Source: Okapia johnstoni (taxonomy: Eukaryota; Chordata; Mammalia; Artiodactyla; Giraffidae). Taken from it: a DNA stretch of 64,000 bases. Shown piece by piece: positions 21,785 to 33,440 of this stretch. Positions within the stretch are counted from its first letter, which is position 1, and every line of letters starts with the position of its first letter. The stretch lies in assembly GCA_024291935.2 (NCBI GenBank), contig CM044309.1, positions 98,109,628 to 98,173,627 on the forward strand, read 5' to 3'. The translations under genes and the position numbers were made by a program. The notes beneath the pieces are model-generated. The model saw only the letters and a list, made by a program, of their open reading frames with translations, was not told where the DNA came from and did no database searches.

Positions 21785-23165
21785 TTGTACTATGTGCCAA
21801 GCACTGTTTCATCATTAAGGTAGAGGTATAATAGTGAAAAAAACAGCTAATGTTCTTGTTGTTTTGAAATATATATTCTAGTGAAAGAAAAATTGTTGTA
21901 AAATAAATAAATATCACTTGGAGGCAAGTACCATGAATACAAATGAAACAAGGTAAGGAGATAGGAAATGAGAGAAGAGTGAGTCTAGTTTTAGGAAGAT
22001 AGTCAGGGAAGACCTTTATGATGAGATCTTCCTCATGATTCCTTTGGTGATGATATTTGAGCATAGACCAAAATGATGTGAAGACAAGTCAAATGTTTGT
22101 CTGAGGGAAGAGTGCTCCATGCTGGTGCAAAGACTCTGAGGCAGGAATATGCCTGGAATGTACAAAGAATGGTAAAGAGGCCAACGTGGCTGGAATGAAG
22201 TGATCGGGACATCGTATTAGATGAGGCTAAAAGAATAGCTGGTAGAAAAATTTTCTAGGTTCTTATGCACTTCATTTAGGATCAAATGACAGGGGAAGCC
22301 ACTGAAGATCTAGAAGAAAGAGTGATCATTCCTGAGTTATGTTTCCAGATACAGTATGGAGAATAGACTGCAGAGGACAAGCCTGGAAGCAGGCAGAAGA
22401 GTTAGAGGGCTTTCCAGCAAACCACACACTGGATAATGGGGGCTGGACAAAGATATTAGCTCTCAGTGGGCCAAGGTGGTAGGAAATATTTGATTATAGG
22501 TACTTTAAAGAAACTGAACATTGGACCAGTGTGAGGGTTTTTTTCTCTTTTTTAGAATTGAGAAATTGGAAAAATGTTGTAACTAATAGGATAAAAATGT
22601 TTAAGGGGGGAACATTTAGAGTATGTAAAAATAGAGGGTTTTTTTTTAACTAAAAAAAAATGGAAAAATGGGGTAACAAGATAAAAAATTTTTAAGGGAG
22701 GAATATTTGGAGTATGTGAAAATAGAGGTTGTTTTGTTTTTTTTTTTTTAAATGAGAAATTGTTAAAATGGTGTTACCATTTAACAAGAAAAACATTTAA
22801 GGGAGGAACTTCGGGAGTATGTGAAATCAGAGTTTTCATTTGTTTGTTTGGGTTTTTTTGACCATTGAGACTGAGATGATGCCTGAAAGCCACATGCAGA
22901 AAATAGATTTTCAGAGAAGGAGAATGAATGAATATTGGAAAACAACTTAGAAATTTAGCGAAATGACTGTAAAAATGTAGAGGCATTGAGTATAAAGAAT
23001 AGACAGGCAGTTAGGAAGTAGAAAAAAATTGTACTTGGTGATTAATAAGTGAATGAAAAGAAGGAATCCAAGATGACTTTGTTGTCTGGCATGGTTGATT
23101 CTTTCGAAATAATGCCATTTATCAAAAATAGGAATTGCAAAAGGAAGTATACCCTTATAAATCTA
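21785..23165 (+). mobile_element. L2-like ancient LINE relict
   Basis: A chain of matches to the abundant mammalian L2-type sequence: 'tactatgtgccaagcactg', 'gtcagggaagaccttta', 'gatatttgagcatagacc', 'gactctgaggcaggaatat', 'gaatagactgcagaggaca' and 'ggaatccaagatgactttg'. Diverged by many substitutions and interrupted at 22533-22850 by tandem repeats. The reading direction as written follows the plus strand, but orientation relative to the family consensus is not certain. Confidence 0.55.
22533..22850. repeat. Minisatellite, three ~100-bp units plus a partial
   Basis: Units begin with 'gag' and a T run at 22533, 22634, 22725 and 22830 (spacings 101, 91, 105). Each carries 'tttaaggg(a/g)ggaa' and 'gagtatgt(g/a)aaa' near its end. 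Length differences lie mainly in the T run and a central A-rich part. The copies differ by point changes, so the array is not recent. Confidence 0.85.
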
Positions 23166-23630
23166 TTGAAAATGATTTTTATAAGAACTCATTTTAACTG
23201 AATAGTACCTTTGTAATTTCAAAAGTCAGTGCCTTTGGGAGATGAGATATTACTGAGTTAAGCAGGTCCAGCCACACTGCGTTTCAACTTCCTAGAAGGG
23301 AGAATGCTTCCAGACTGAATATGGATATGATCAAAGCTTCTAATATGAGGTCAAACAGCAAAATTAGGCCAATGATTGATCCTCCAAGTATTCTCCTGTG
23401 AGTATAAATTTCTACATCAGGCAAAGATATTCATAGATCCAATCAATCCATCTGTTGTTTTGAAGGCTTAACAGTACCCCCAAAGCAGACGCACATATTT
23501 TAAAAATTGCTCTTGTGGCACAAATTGGGGTCAAAGTAAAAGTAAAAATCTTATCATTCCCCAACACAAGAGTAACTACATTGAGAAAAGTATATTGATT
23601 CCTGAAAAATACTTCACAATTTACTGAAAA
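23166..23630. other. Unique DNA
   Basis: About 460 bp with no repeat or gene recognised. Confidence 0.4.
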
Positions 23631-23840
23631 ATCCCCGATGGCTTAGCTGTAAAAGAATCCAGTTGCAATGCAAAAGACGCAGGTTCGATCCCTGAGGCAG
23701 GAAGGTCCCCTGGAGGAGAGCATGATAACCCACTCCAGTATTCATGCCTGGAGAATCCCATGGACAGTCAAGCCTGGCAAGCTACAGTCCATGGGGTCTC
23801 ACACAGTTGAAAACAACTTAAGTGACTTAGCACACAGGCA
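23631..23840 (+). mobile_element. Bov-tA SINE
   Basis: The head is altered ('atccccgatggcttagctgt'), but the B box 'ggttcgatccc' is intact. Body 'ccactccagtattcatgcct'. The end 'acttaagtgacttagcacac' has no simple tail. Confidence 0.88.
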
Positions 23841-24454
23841 CGCATATTTATAATTAAGATCCTGGAAAAACACCATAAATTTTCTATATCAAAATATCTT
23901 CTGTAAATTCATGGACTGATTTCTACAAATTCTCTTAGTGCCTCCCTTCTGTCGAATCTACATGAATCCTACGTTAATCTGTGCACCTGTGTTTCCTCAT
24001 GGTTTGCTCACAAGATGTGGTTTGTTCAAACTTGCATTTAGAAGTAATGTATTTGGTCAGACCCTTACACTGAAACTAAATTACTTTTTATTACTCTCAG
24101 ATAAATAAGATACATTTTACTAGTTATCAAGCCCTAGATGAAATAGTGAACCCACTCCTGATTCCTAGCAGAGGAACATTTACATATTTCATAGATCATT
24201 TTTTAAGACACAGTCATCTATGATTAATACTGGCTATACTCTTCATTTATAAAACCTGTCTCCTGTGCCAGAGTTTCATTCTTCTGTGAGAACAATTTTA
24301 TGTTTTGTACTTTTTCCTTTCCCTTTTCTTCACCTTTTCTTCCACCTAGCATTTATTTTGTCTGCTATACATGGATATCTGCAAAGTACTGTGCCAGATT
24401 CAAAAAAAAAGATGGTGAATAAAATGCAATCTTTTCCATCAAAGATTTTATATG
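23841..24454. other. Unique DNA
   Basis: No element recognised. A pyrimidine-rich patch lies at 24300-24350. Confidence 0.4.
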
Positions 24455-24463
24455 TATATACAT

Positions 24464-24658
24464 GTCATGTCCGACTCTCTGAGACCTTATGGCCTGTATC
24501 CCGCCAGGCTCCTCTGTCCATGGGCTTCTCCAGGCAAGAATACTGGAATGGGTTGCCATGCCCTCCTCCAGGGTATCTTCCTGACTCAGGGATCAAACCT
24601 GCATCTCTTGCATTGACAGGTGGGTTCTTTACCACTACTGCCACCTGGGAAGCCCCTA
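24464..24658 (-). mobile_element. Bov-tA SINE
   Basis: Antisense from 'tcatgtccgactctctgaga' to the inverse head 'ctgccacctgggaagcccc', with inverse B box 'gggatcaaacctg'. Direct repeats tatatacat at 24455-24463 and 24659-24667. The right copy is shared with the duplication of the adjacent BovB. Confidence 0.92.
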
Positions 24659-24668
24659 TATATACATA

Positions 24669-25310
24669 GTTCAGTTCAGTTCAGTCACTCAGTTGTGTCC
24701 AACTCTTTGCGACCCCATGAACTGCAGCATGCCAGGCCTCCCTATCCATCACCAACTCCCGGAGTCTACCCAAACCCATGTCCATTGAGTCGGTGATGCC
24801 ATCCAACTGTCTCATCCTCTGTCGTCCCCTTTTCCTCCTGCCCTCAATCTTTCCCAACATCAGGGTCTTTTCCAATGAGTCAGCTCCTCACATCAGGTGG
24901 CCAAAGTACTGGAGTTTCAGCTTCAACATCAGTCCTTCCAGGCCTGATCTCCTTTAGGATGGACTGGTTTGATCTCCTTGCAGTGCAAGGGACTCTCAAG
25001 AGTCTTCTCCAACACCACAGTTCAAAAGCATCAATTATTCGGTGCTCAGCTTTCTTTATAGTCCAACTCTCACATCCATACATGACCAATGGAAAAACCA
25101 TAGCCTTGTTAGATGGACCTTGTTGGCAAAGTAATGTCTCTACTTTTTAATATGCTGTCTAGGTTGGTCATAACTTTCCTTCCAAGGAGTAAGTGTCTTT
25201 TAATTTCATGGCTGCAATCACCATCAGCAGTGATTTTGGAGCCAAAAAAAATAAAGTCTGACACTGTTTCCACATCTATTTCCCATGAAGTGATGGGACC
25301 GGATGCCATG
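24669..25310 (-). mobile_element. BovB LINE, 3' 640 bp
   Basis: The antisense 3' end starts with tandem 'ttcagttcagttcag' and runs 5'-ward through the RNase-H-like/C-terminal region to 'tgatgggaccggatgccatg'. Flanked by an 8-bp duplication tatacata (24661-24668 and 25311-25318). Frames at 24880-25101 and 25109-25309 read recognisable BovB protein ('MVFPLVMYGCESWTIKKAE'), but the element is 5'-truncated before the YADD motif, so it has no catalytic core. It lacks about 35 bases near 24935 where 'ttccaggcctgatctcc' joins. Confidence 0.93.
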
Positions 25311-25318
25311 TATACATA

Positions 25319-26072
25319 ATAATAATCAATAATTAATCAGGAGTGAAGTGTCCAAAAGTGAAGTAGAAACAAAGTGATGGGAATAACTTACTCTGCATAG
25401 GAAAATCAGGTTCCTAGTGGAATGGCAATAATGAACTGGGTATTGAAAGATGAGTAGAAGTGTACTTTTTAGAGAATGAATAAGACATATCTGATACAGA
25501 AGTCATCATATATAAACCATATGTTGTGAAAGAAATCCACCTAAGGAACCATGTCTGGAGTATAGACAGTCAGGAAGAGTGATTGCGGATGAATCTGGGG
25601 AATTTAAATGGAACGAGACCATAAAGTCCTCATTGTCTCAAGAAGAAACTTATACTACACCCACTACTAAGAGGGGGTAGAATCCACAGGTGCTGTAAAG
25701 ATATCCATACAAACTCAGCTGAGAGGTATGCTGAAGGTGGGGTAACCAATGCCTGGGAGGAATACCTTTACAATGGGAAAAAATGACTGTGTTTAAGGAA
25801 GAATATAAACTGTATTAAATACTGATAAAGTTGAGTTGGGATGCATATAAAAGTAAACTCAAAATAGATTAAATTATAAAGGAGTTTCATTGACTTAGAT
25901 AGCAAGAACTTAGACTTCAGGATCTGGATTAAAATATTTGAATATGGTTCATGGACCTCTTTTCTTTCTGTGTCTTTGCTCTTACTTCCATGGTATCAGT
26001 AGGCTCCCCACTGTGGCTGCAAGATGTTTGTTTCCTTCTTCATTATGCAACTATAATGACTACCATAGCACC
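25319..26072. other. Unassigned DNA
   Basis: About 750 bp with no recognised repeat, possibly old LINE relict in part. No coding frame of note. Confidence 0.4.
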
Positions 26073-26277
26073 TGTGCATGTTAGTCAGTTGTGTCCAACT
26101 CTTTGTGACCCCATGGACTGTAGCCTGCCAGGCTCCTCTGTCCATGGAATTCTCCAGGCAAGAATATTGGAGTAGTTTGCCATTTCTTTCTCCAGGGGAC
26201 CTTCCCAACCCAGGGATAGAACCTGGGTCTCCTGCATTGCAGGCAGATTCTCTATCATCTAAGCTACCAGGGGAGCT
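26073..26277 (-). mobile_element. Bov-tA SINE
   Basis: Antisense copy from 'gttagtcagttgtgtccaac' to the inverse head 'catctaagctaccagggga'. The inverse B box 'gggatagaacctg' has one change. Body well preserved. Confidence 0.9.
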
Positions 26278-27693
26278 CAAATGGTAGAAAATCTGCTTGC
26301 AATTTTAATTTTTGGATGAAGCCCAGCAAAAGTGGTCTCTGACCATTGCCTTCATTTGCCTTAAAAGGGCAGCTGTGTTTTGAATCCAGAGAGAACGTAT
26401 CTAATTTAAAACAGAAAGCCAGTTAGCAGCTGGAAATACATAGTTTTAATATAGCACTCTGGTCATGATGTTATAAAGTGCTAGGGACAAGGGACTCCAG
26501 CCCTATTATCTGGCTTTAAAGCTAGGCTTGAGTTCTAATAGTAAACTTAAGGGAAAATAAAAACTTAAAACAATTAAAATGCATTGACTGAACACAGTCG
26601 GTAGGGTAAAAGTTGTATGATGGGAAGATAAGGGTTGATGATTCAATGCACAGGATATGCCCTTTAGATCCTATTTGGCGTATATATGGTACTTACTGCT
26701 ATTGGGAACTCCAGACCCATTTAATGTATGTGCTGAAAAATAAGGTAAATAGAATTTCTGTTGGGAATTTGATATATTTATGCTGCTTTCAGATTGAAGA
26801 TTAAATATTCAGTAGTGTAATTATAATATTTAATTTACACTACATATTTAAAATGACACATTACATAAAATAATAATGAAACTATTTTATTTGTTTTTTA
26901 ATTTTCAATATCAGAGACTCTTACTTTATCAGAGTGACACTTTTGGATTTATGTAACACAGATTTCTATAAAATATCATCATCTTTATCATCTACAATGT
27001 CTGAGAGGTGGCCAAGGTTGAATTCATGTTTTATGCTGTCATGGTGAATTTTATCCAAAGTCACAAGTAATCCATTTGTATAAGAGAACATTTTGAAATT
27101 TCTCTTCCTCTTGGAATATCTTTGTTATCTCTGCTACATAACCATTTTCTCTGTATCTTCTTTAAAGTATTTAATGAGCTTGTTTGTAATGACATGTGGC
27201 CTTTAAATCTATGAGGTCACAGTCTCAGGAATGATGACTAATTGGTGTTAATTTTCTTTGCTTCCTTTTCCACTTTTCTATTGGTGACCTCTATAAGTTT
27301 TCAAAACTAATATTGATTGAAGTCATTTCAGGCTAATATGTCATCTTTCAATATTACTTTAATGCTCCAAATTAAGTAATTGAAAAGAAAAAAAATTAAA
27401 AAAAAGAAACCCCTCATAAAGTGAGAGATGTAGTAGGTATTCAAATACCACCTAGGTCTTTTCTTAGATATTTTTTTGGAAGAGTGTAAAGGGGAAAAAA
27501 CATTATATTTAGAAATATAAGGTGTTCAAATGCTTCAAAGTCTCCTTCTGAACATTTAAAATGCACCTCAAATTTAATATAGCCAAAATAAACTCAACAA
27601 CTTTTCTTCAAAAATTGGCTTTTCTTCCTATATTCAAATTCTCAAAGGATAGCAACAATATTGGTCAATTTCTCTTCCTTATTTTCTTTATCT
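26278..27693. other. AT-rich unique DNA
   Basis: About 1.4 kb without recognised repeats. One small open frame (26613-26804) shows no known domain. A-rich runs occur near 27390. Confidence 0.4.
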
Positions 27694-27919
27694 TGCATGT
27701 ATGCGTGCTAAGTCGCTTCAGTTGTGTGTGACTCTTTGTGACCCTATAGCCTGGGTCCTGCCATGTTCCTCTGTCCATGGGATTTCCCAGACAAGAATGC
27801 TGGAATGGGTTGGCATTTCCTTCTCCAGGGAATCTTCCCAACCCAGGGAAGGAAACCGCATCTCTTGTTTCCTGCATTGGCAGGCGGATTCTTTACCACA
27901 AGTGCTCCCTGGGAAGCCC
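27694..27919 (-). mobile_element. Bov-tA SINE
   Basis: Antisense copy with 'gtgctaagtcgcttcagttg' at its 3' end, a duplicated 'tctcttgtttcctgc' in the head, and inverse 5' end 'gtgctccctgggaagccc'. The B box is degraded ('gggaaggaaaccg'). Confidence 0.9.
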
Positions 27920-28985
27920 TTCTTAACCTACACACGCCTTCTAACACTTGCAAATTTTCACATGCTAGGAATCTTTGCTAGGACTGTCCTTTCTAATGTG
28001 TGTGCCAACAGGTAGCCTTCCCTTGTAGAACTGTGTTGGTTTAATTTAGTGTCTGCAGAGTCTAGGCTACATAGTTCCTTAAGACACTTACCATGACACA
28101 CATACTACTGCTTCCCTCAGCCATTTAATGGAGGAAGGACACATATTTTTCTTGTTTCTCCAATGTAAAATATTGATGTTTTGCAGAGGACAGAGTAAGT
28201 CCTTATGTTGAACAAATAAATGAGTGAAAATAAGAAATTAACACAAAACATACTATTTTTTTGCTGCTACTGTTTAAACAAGAAAAAAAGAGCATTTGTT
28301 AGGAGTGAAAAGTAGAGGATGATGCTAGGAAAGTTGCCAAGATAGTTAAGTGTAAAATCTATTGCAAAGACTCCATCTGGGATCAAGTATAATAGTGGTA
28401 CAGCAATAGTGAAGATTCTAAGCTGGAGCATAACTCTATATTTTAATATGCTAGGCAGGAGAATCTTTCCTTTTAGCCTGTAGGAACATCAGAATGGGAA
28501 AGAAGAAAAATGACTTAAGAAATTAAAAGACAATATTTTATTTGAAATGTCACCATGGTTTTCAGAATGAGAAACACTATGAGAAGTAGAGAAATTCAAA
28601 AGATAAACTATGATTTAAAAAAAAAATGATTTTGAATGATTTTTCATTTGTTTATAGCAAATGAAAGCATAAGAGAGGTAGAAAAACAGAAGACTGTGGC
28701 AGATCTTATGAGTTATGTTCAAGGAAGTTTGTAATTTTTTCCCCCAAAAGTCTTAGTTAAATGTCCTCATGCCTTTCTCATGATTTTGAGACATTTATCT
28801 ATCTATCTTGTATGTATGTGTGTATATATATATATATACACCAAGGAAGGTAGTGAGAAATTTTTTGATTTATTAAAATCTATCATGAAAAATAGCCTGC
28901 ACATACTTGGTAAAGAAAATTCATACCAATAAATATATCTACATTGAAAAATGTGAGTCTTTCTTCCATCACAAATTTCCAAACT
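27920..28985. other. AT-rich unique DNA
   Basis: No element recognised. A mixed (TG)n/(TA)n tract sits at 28811-28841. Confidence 0.4.
28811..28841. repeat. (TGTA)/(TA)n microsatellite
   Basis: 'gtatgtatgtgtgtatatat' continuing as (TA)n to 28841. Alternating purine-pyrimidine throughout. Confidence 0.85.
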
Positions 28986-29152
28986 AACTCAAAAGTAAGG
29001 ACCCTGGGCCCATGGCTGCTGTAGGGCTTTGGGGGTCCTGGAATTTGTGTCAGCCCACTTGTGGGCAAGGCCAAGGGAGAAAGCCTGGGGGCTAATGCCA
29101 ACTCATTGGTGGGCAGAGATGGGTAATAGAATCTCTGATTATAGGGTCCTAG
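28986..29152. repeat. GC-rich unassigned repeat, left part
   Basis: GC content jumps here. Imperfectly repeated words such as 'cttgtgggcaaggcc' and 'ttggtgggcagagatggg' look like decayed tandem units. It continues at 29572 beyond the Bov-A2 insertion. Confidence 0.5.
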
Positions 29153-29571
29153 CAAGGCAATGGCACCCCACTCCAGTACTCTTACCTGGGAAATCCCATG
29201 GATGGAGGAGCCTGGTAGGCTGCAGTCCATGGGGTCGCGAAGAGTCGGTCACGACTGAGTGACTTCACTTTCATTTTTCCCTTTCACGCACTGGAGAAGG
29301 AAATGGCAACCCACTCCAGTATTCTTGCCTGGAGAATCCCAGGGATGGAGGAGCCTGGTAGGCTGCAGTCCATGGGGTTGCGCAGAGTCGGTCACAACTG
29401 AGTGACTTCACTTTCACTTTTCCCTTTCACGCACTGGAGAAGGAAATGGCAACCCACTCCAGTGTTCTTGCCTGGAGAATCCCAGGGACGGGGGAGCCTG
29501 GTGGGCTGCTGTCTATGGGGTCGCACAGAGTCGGACACGACTGAGCGACTTAGCAGCAGCAGCAGCAGCAG
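29153..29571 (+). mobile_element. Bov-A2 SINE with three tandem monomers
   Basis: Three Bov-A monomers follow one another with 'ctccagt' anchors at 29171, 29314 and 29457, an exact 143-bp period. The linkers 'cttcactttcacttttccc' are present twice, and the end is (agc)n at 29555-29571. The usual Bov-A2 is a dimer. Monomers 2 and 3 are closest to each other ('ggcaacccactccagt', 'ggagaatcccaggga'). Confidence 0.92.
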
Positions 29572-30400
29572 TCCCAGAGTTAGTCTGTCTGCCCCCGGGT
29601 GGGCAAGGCTGGTCCCGGGGCTAACGCTGGTACACTGGGTGCATGGGTGTCTGGCTGCAGAGCCAGGGGTTTCCCCACGTTAGTGCAGGTGGACTGGAGA
29701 GTGAGGCCTGCTCCTGCGCCCTCTGGGGGACAGACCTGAGTCCTGAGGTGGTCCTGGGCCCAGAGGGTCTTCAGGCAAGCAGGTCTGCTGGTGGGTGGGG
29801 CTGTGTTCCAACTGCCTGTGTTGCTTGGCCTGAGGTCAACAGGTTGGTGGGTGAGGCCATGTCCCAGTGCTAATAAACTAGAAGGAAGATTGTAAAATGC
29901 AACCTGCCAGTATCAGTGTCCTCATGGTGGAACAAGCGTTCCCAAAATGGCTGCCACCAGCGTGTGCGCCCCCAGCCGTGAGCTCCAGGGGCCTCCTCCC
30001 TCTCTGGGAGGTTCTCCAAGATCAGCAGGTAGATCTTGACCCAGAATCCTTTTAAATTACTTCTATCTTAGGTCCTAGAGCCTGTGAGACTGTGTCTGTA
30101 CCCTGTACGAGTAGAGTTCTGTTTCCCATAGCTCTCTGACTCTCCTGAAAGTAAGGCTTGTTGCCTGGTTTATTGACGTTTCCCCCTAATAAATTTTCCT
30201 CCAAGGAAGTGCCCCACGCAGTTGTGTTGATTTCAAAGTAATCCCCATTGTGGTTATCCTCTTTATTGTTTAGAAGTGTCTGTTTCCTTTGTCTGTCTGG
30301 TTTTATTGTTTTTGTTTATTGATTGCTTGGTCAAGCGGTTAAATTTTTCTAAATGAAGAGTGTATTTTGGTGTTCCCTTTCTTTTTTTGTTTCGAATTTA
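29572..30400. repeat. GC-rich unassigned repeat, right part
   Basis: Runs from 'cccagagttagtctgtctgc' with more 'gggtgggcaaggctgg' and 'ggtgggtggggctgtg' units, then a non-repetitive part: 'gtgctaataaactag', 'ccaaaatggctgccaccag', 'ctccaagatcagcagg', 'aattacttctatcttaggtc'. I recognise this as an interspersed repeat seen elsewhere in mammals but cannot name it securely. A LINE 5' region and a retroviral LTR are the candidates. GC content falls after about 30180. Confidence 0.45.
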
Positions 30401-32970
30401 TCACTTACCGTGCTTTTCACTTTTTTACAAATGTTTGAGGTCCTTGTAAAAACTTCTATGCCACCCTGTCAATGAGATTTCTCTTGCTGTAGCATTATTT
30501 CACTTGATACCTCATCACTAGCCATCTTACTGACTTTCATCTTACTTTTTTTCCTGTTTTCTTTGTTTGCCCTGTTTTAAAATGAATTAAAATAGAGGTC
30601 AAAAAAAAAATGCGAGGAATGGCCACGTTAAATTTATTTGCCTCAAGAATGTTATGGGAAAATTATTTGGGACAGCTTTCCTCTGAGATCTTCAATCAGT
30701 TTGTGAAGAGAAAAAAAGAATATCATTTTTCCTATGTGGCAGAGCTCTTGATAATAAGAGATGTTGATGCAAAGGAAATTTTCAAAATTCCAGATTTCAT
30801 ACTATAGTCATTTCAAAAATAGAACACACGTTCACAGGCAAATTCTGACTATATTAAAGGCTTTACGTGTGGGAATTTCTTCTTTTCACAGAAAGAGAAA
30901 GTGACGTATTTCCCAGTGTTTCATGAGCTGATATTAAAAACAATGTATAATAAATTGGGTCATTCAAATGATATATTCCTTTCACTTTCAGTCTTATATG
31001 TCCAAACATGAGTGTAAAACTTAGAGAGCTATAAGATGAAACTTTTTGATTAATCAGTATTTTTCTAAAGTCAAAAATTATTTCCATAATAAAGAATCTA
31101 CTTTATCAGTCTTCCAAAACAAATATCCTATTTGCTTTGTGGAACTCAGTGATTAACTAAACTAGTACAGACTTCCTGTTGACACTACATATAGCAACAA
31201 TATATTAAATAAACTGCCTAACTTGGAGATACATACACTTACAAAGTAAAATTTATTCTTTATCTTTTTGATACTTTGATGATGAAAAAAAGTAACAAAA
31301 CAGCTTAAAGTCTTAAAGATAGAAAGTGACTTAAGATGTATGTATATGTTTCTAAATGATTTTTGAATTGAGTCTTTCTCAATTAAGAGGCACTCATATA
31401 TTGTTTGAGAGTAAAACATGGGCAATTATGGGGTTTACTTTTAAACTAAACGTGTTGAATTTAAAGGACCTTATTAATTTTTTAATTTAATTCTCTTCTC
31501 ATTTTTCTATGTAGACATTTATTTTGCTTTTACAATGCGCTAGGTTTTTTTTGGTTTTTTTTGTTTTTTCTTCATGCACTCACTTGTTAGAATAACAATT
31601 GAGACAGAGTAAAAGTATTTATTCCATGTAGAATTATGAACTTTCCATGAGTTAAAGTTCTATTCTAAGTTTTGTGAACTGGTAGATCTATCTTGCTTTT
31701 CTTTTTGGAGCCATTCTTGTTAAAACACATGGACACAAGAGAGAGTTACAGAGGTAACTTGTTTTCTACTACCAGCACCCCCAAAAGAAGATGGCCAGCC
31801 CCTCCTGCTGTGTAGAACAGAGCATACTGAATTCTAACGGGCAATCCACAAAAGAGCTTTCTGTAAATAGGAGCTTAACATTTAACTGCCAACATAAGAA
31901 ATTTAGAGTAAATTGAATTTTCTATGGCCTCCCAGGTCTAACAATGGAAATCAACAAGCTGAAGAAGCCACATTTGGCTGTTGCTAAGTTACAGTGAATA
32001 CCATTGTGCTGCACGTGGATGTACATTAATTCCAAGTACTGTTATTAGGCACTGAGATAATACAAAGAAGAGCAAATACATTTTAAATGATTTTTTAATC
32101 TCATTAAATTAAACAGAAGCCACATCCTCTTGCGCCATTTTCCCCCGTGCCTTCAAGTTTTTTTTTTTTTTTCCTTTTAATTATTATTGTTGCTAAAACT
32201 TCACAATAAGAGAAGGAAGGAAAATACAGATTTGCAGGTCGAAATATAGCACACACTGTTGTTTCTGTCTATAAGATTGAAGAATAGCAGTCAGTTCCAA
32301 GAAAGAAACAATGTGTGCATATATACTATGTAAGTATAGAACGTATCTTAAACATTTTCTTGATGTTCAGCAACAACACAGTGCTATTACTGAAACTTAA
32401 TTATAATAAAGTTTAATCTGACACAGGAATCTTCAATGTCTACCTTAAAACAAATAGTGATGGCTTAGCGAAACTGAGTTCCCAAACTATGAAAGAGGGA
32501 ATTGTTTGTACATCATTTGGGAGTAGATATTTCTTATAAAGTCTATTTACTCTAAGACCCAAATTACTATCATAAATGCCACATCTTCTTGAAAAGACTT
32601 ATTATTCATCTCTTTAAAAAGAAAAGAACTATTTTAAAAATAGATTAGTCATTGTATATGAATTATGGTCTATCTATATTTTATTAGATAATTTACTAAA
32701 GTTCTTTCTATTAATGTTGTAGTAAGTATCAATACATCTATCTTTTATAACATCTAACATATCAGCATATCTAACATTTAGCTATATCAATGCCATAAAT
32801 ATAAGTCATATATAGATGGACTTAATATTAACCCATAATCTCTACTCATTGAAACCCATATCCTTTTCCTCTTTTTTATCTGCTAATCTGCTCCTGCTTT
32901 CCTCACCATTCTATTTTCCATAGCATTTCATATCTCTCCACATTGCATCTTATCTGTGTTTGTTACAGTC
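30401..32970. other. Unique AT-rich DNA
   Basis: About 2.6 kb without recognisable transposons, notably clean for this window. A 65-codon frame at 30610-30807 shows no domain. The stretch 31735-32000 is less AT-biased. A T run lies at 32158-32172. Confidence 0.4.
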
Positions 32971-33080
32971 ATCAATTCAATCAATAAATATTTAAATACC
33001 TACCAGGTGTCAGGTCTATTCTAGACACTAAAAACCAGTAACAAGTATTATCAGATTTGCCAAGAGCTTATGACCTAAAT
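32971..33080. mobile_element. L2/MIR-like 3' fragment
   Basis: 'tcaataaatatttaaatacc' followed by 'accaggtgtcaggtctattc' matches the common '...aaatatttattgagcacctactatgtgccaggcactg' core of old L2-type ends. Very diverged. Confidence 0.45.
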
Positions 33081-33090
33081 ACAAATGTTG

Positions 33091-33109
33091 CTGTTGTTTA
33101 GTCAGTACC
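33091..33109 (-). mobile_element. Possible Bov-tA tail remnant
   Basis: 'gttgctgttgtttagtc' is the reverse complement of a Bov-tA tail (compare 'gtgactaaacagcaac' at 2633). No body is attached and no target-site duplication was seen. A chance match is possible. Confidence 0.35.
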
Positions 33110-33353
33110 AGTCCTTGATTTTACCCTCAAAACTCCAAAGCCTTGCTTTCTGACCTCTCAGGGCTGTACAGTGAGGTAGCATACAAATGGGTCAGATGCC
33201 TCTTTGGAAATAAAGTTACCTGGATGGGGTAGGAGGGCCAGAGGGAAGATCTGTGAAGACAGATGTCAGGAGGCGAATCGGAGGGTGGGGTTAGTCAGCA
33301 ATGTTTTCTCCTATCTAGGGAGAAGCTCATGATGAAAGCTGGAATAAGAACCA

Positions 33354-33440
33354 TGTCAATGTATGGCAAAAACCACTACAATATTGTAAAGTGATTAGCC
33401 CCCAACTAAAATAAATAAATTTATAAAAAAAAAAAAAAAA
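33354..33440 (+). mobile_element. 87-bp ruminant LINE-1 insertion
   Basis: Only the extreme L1 3' end is present: 'atgtatggcaaaaaccacta', 'caatattgtaaagtgatta' and a pure A tail of about 16. Target-site duplication aagaacca at 33346-33353 and 33439-33446 (its first bases merge with the A tail). The clean tail and near-consensus sequence suggest a relatively young event. Confidence 0.88.

Noticed and set aside
29029..29873. Several overlapping frames in the GC-rich island
   Set aside because: High GC reduces stop frequency, and the frames cross the Bov-A2 trimer and repeat units without any recognisable protein motif.
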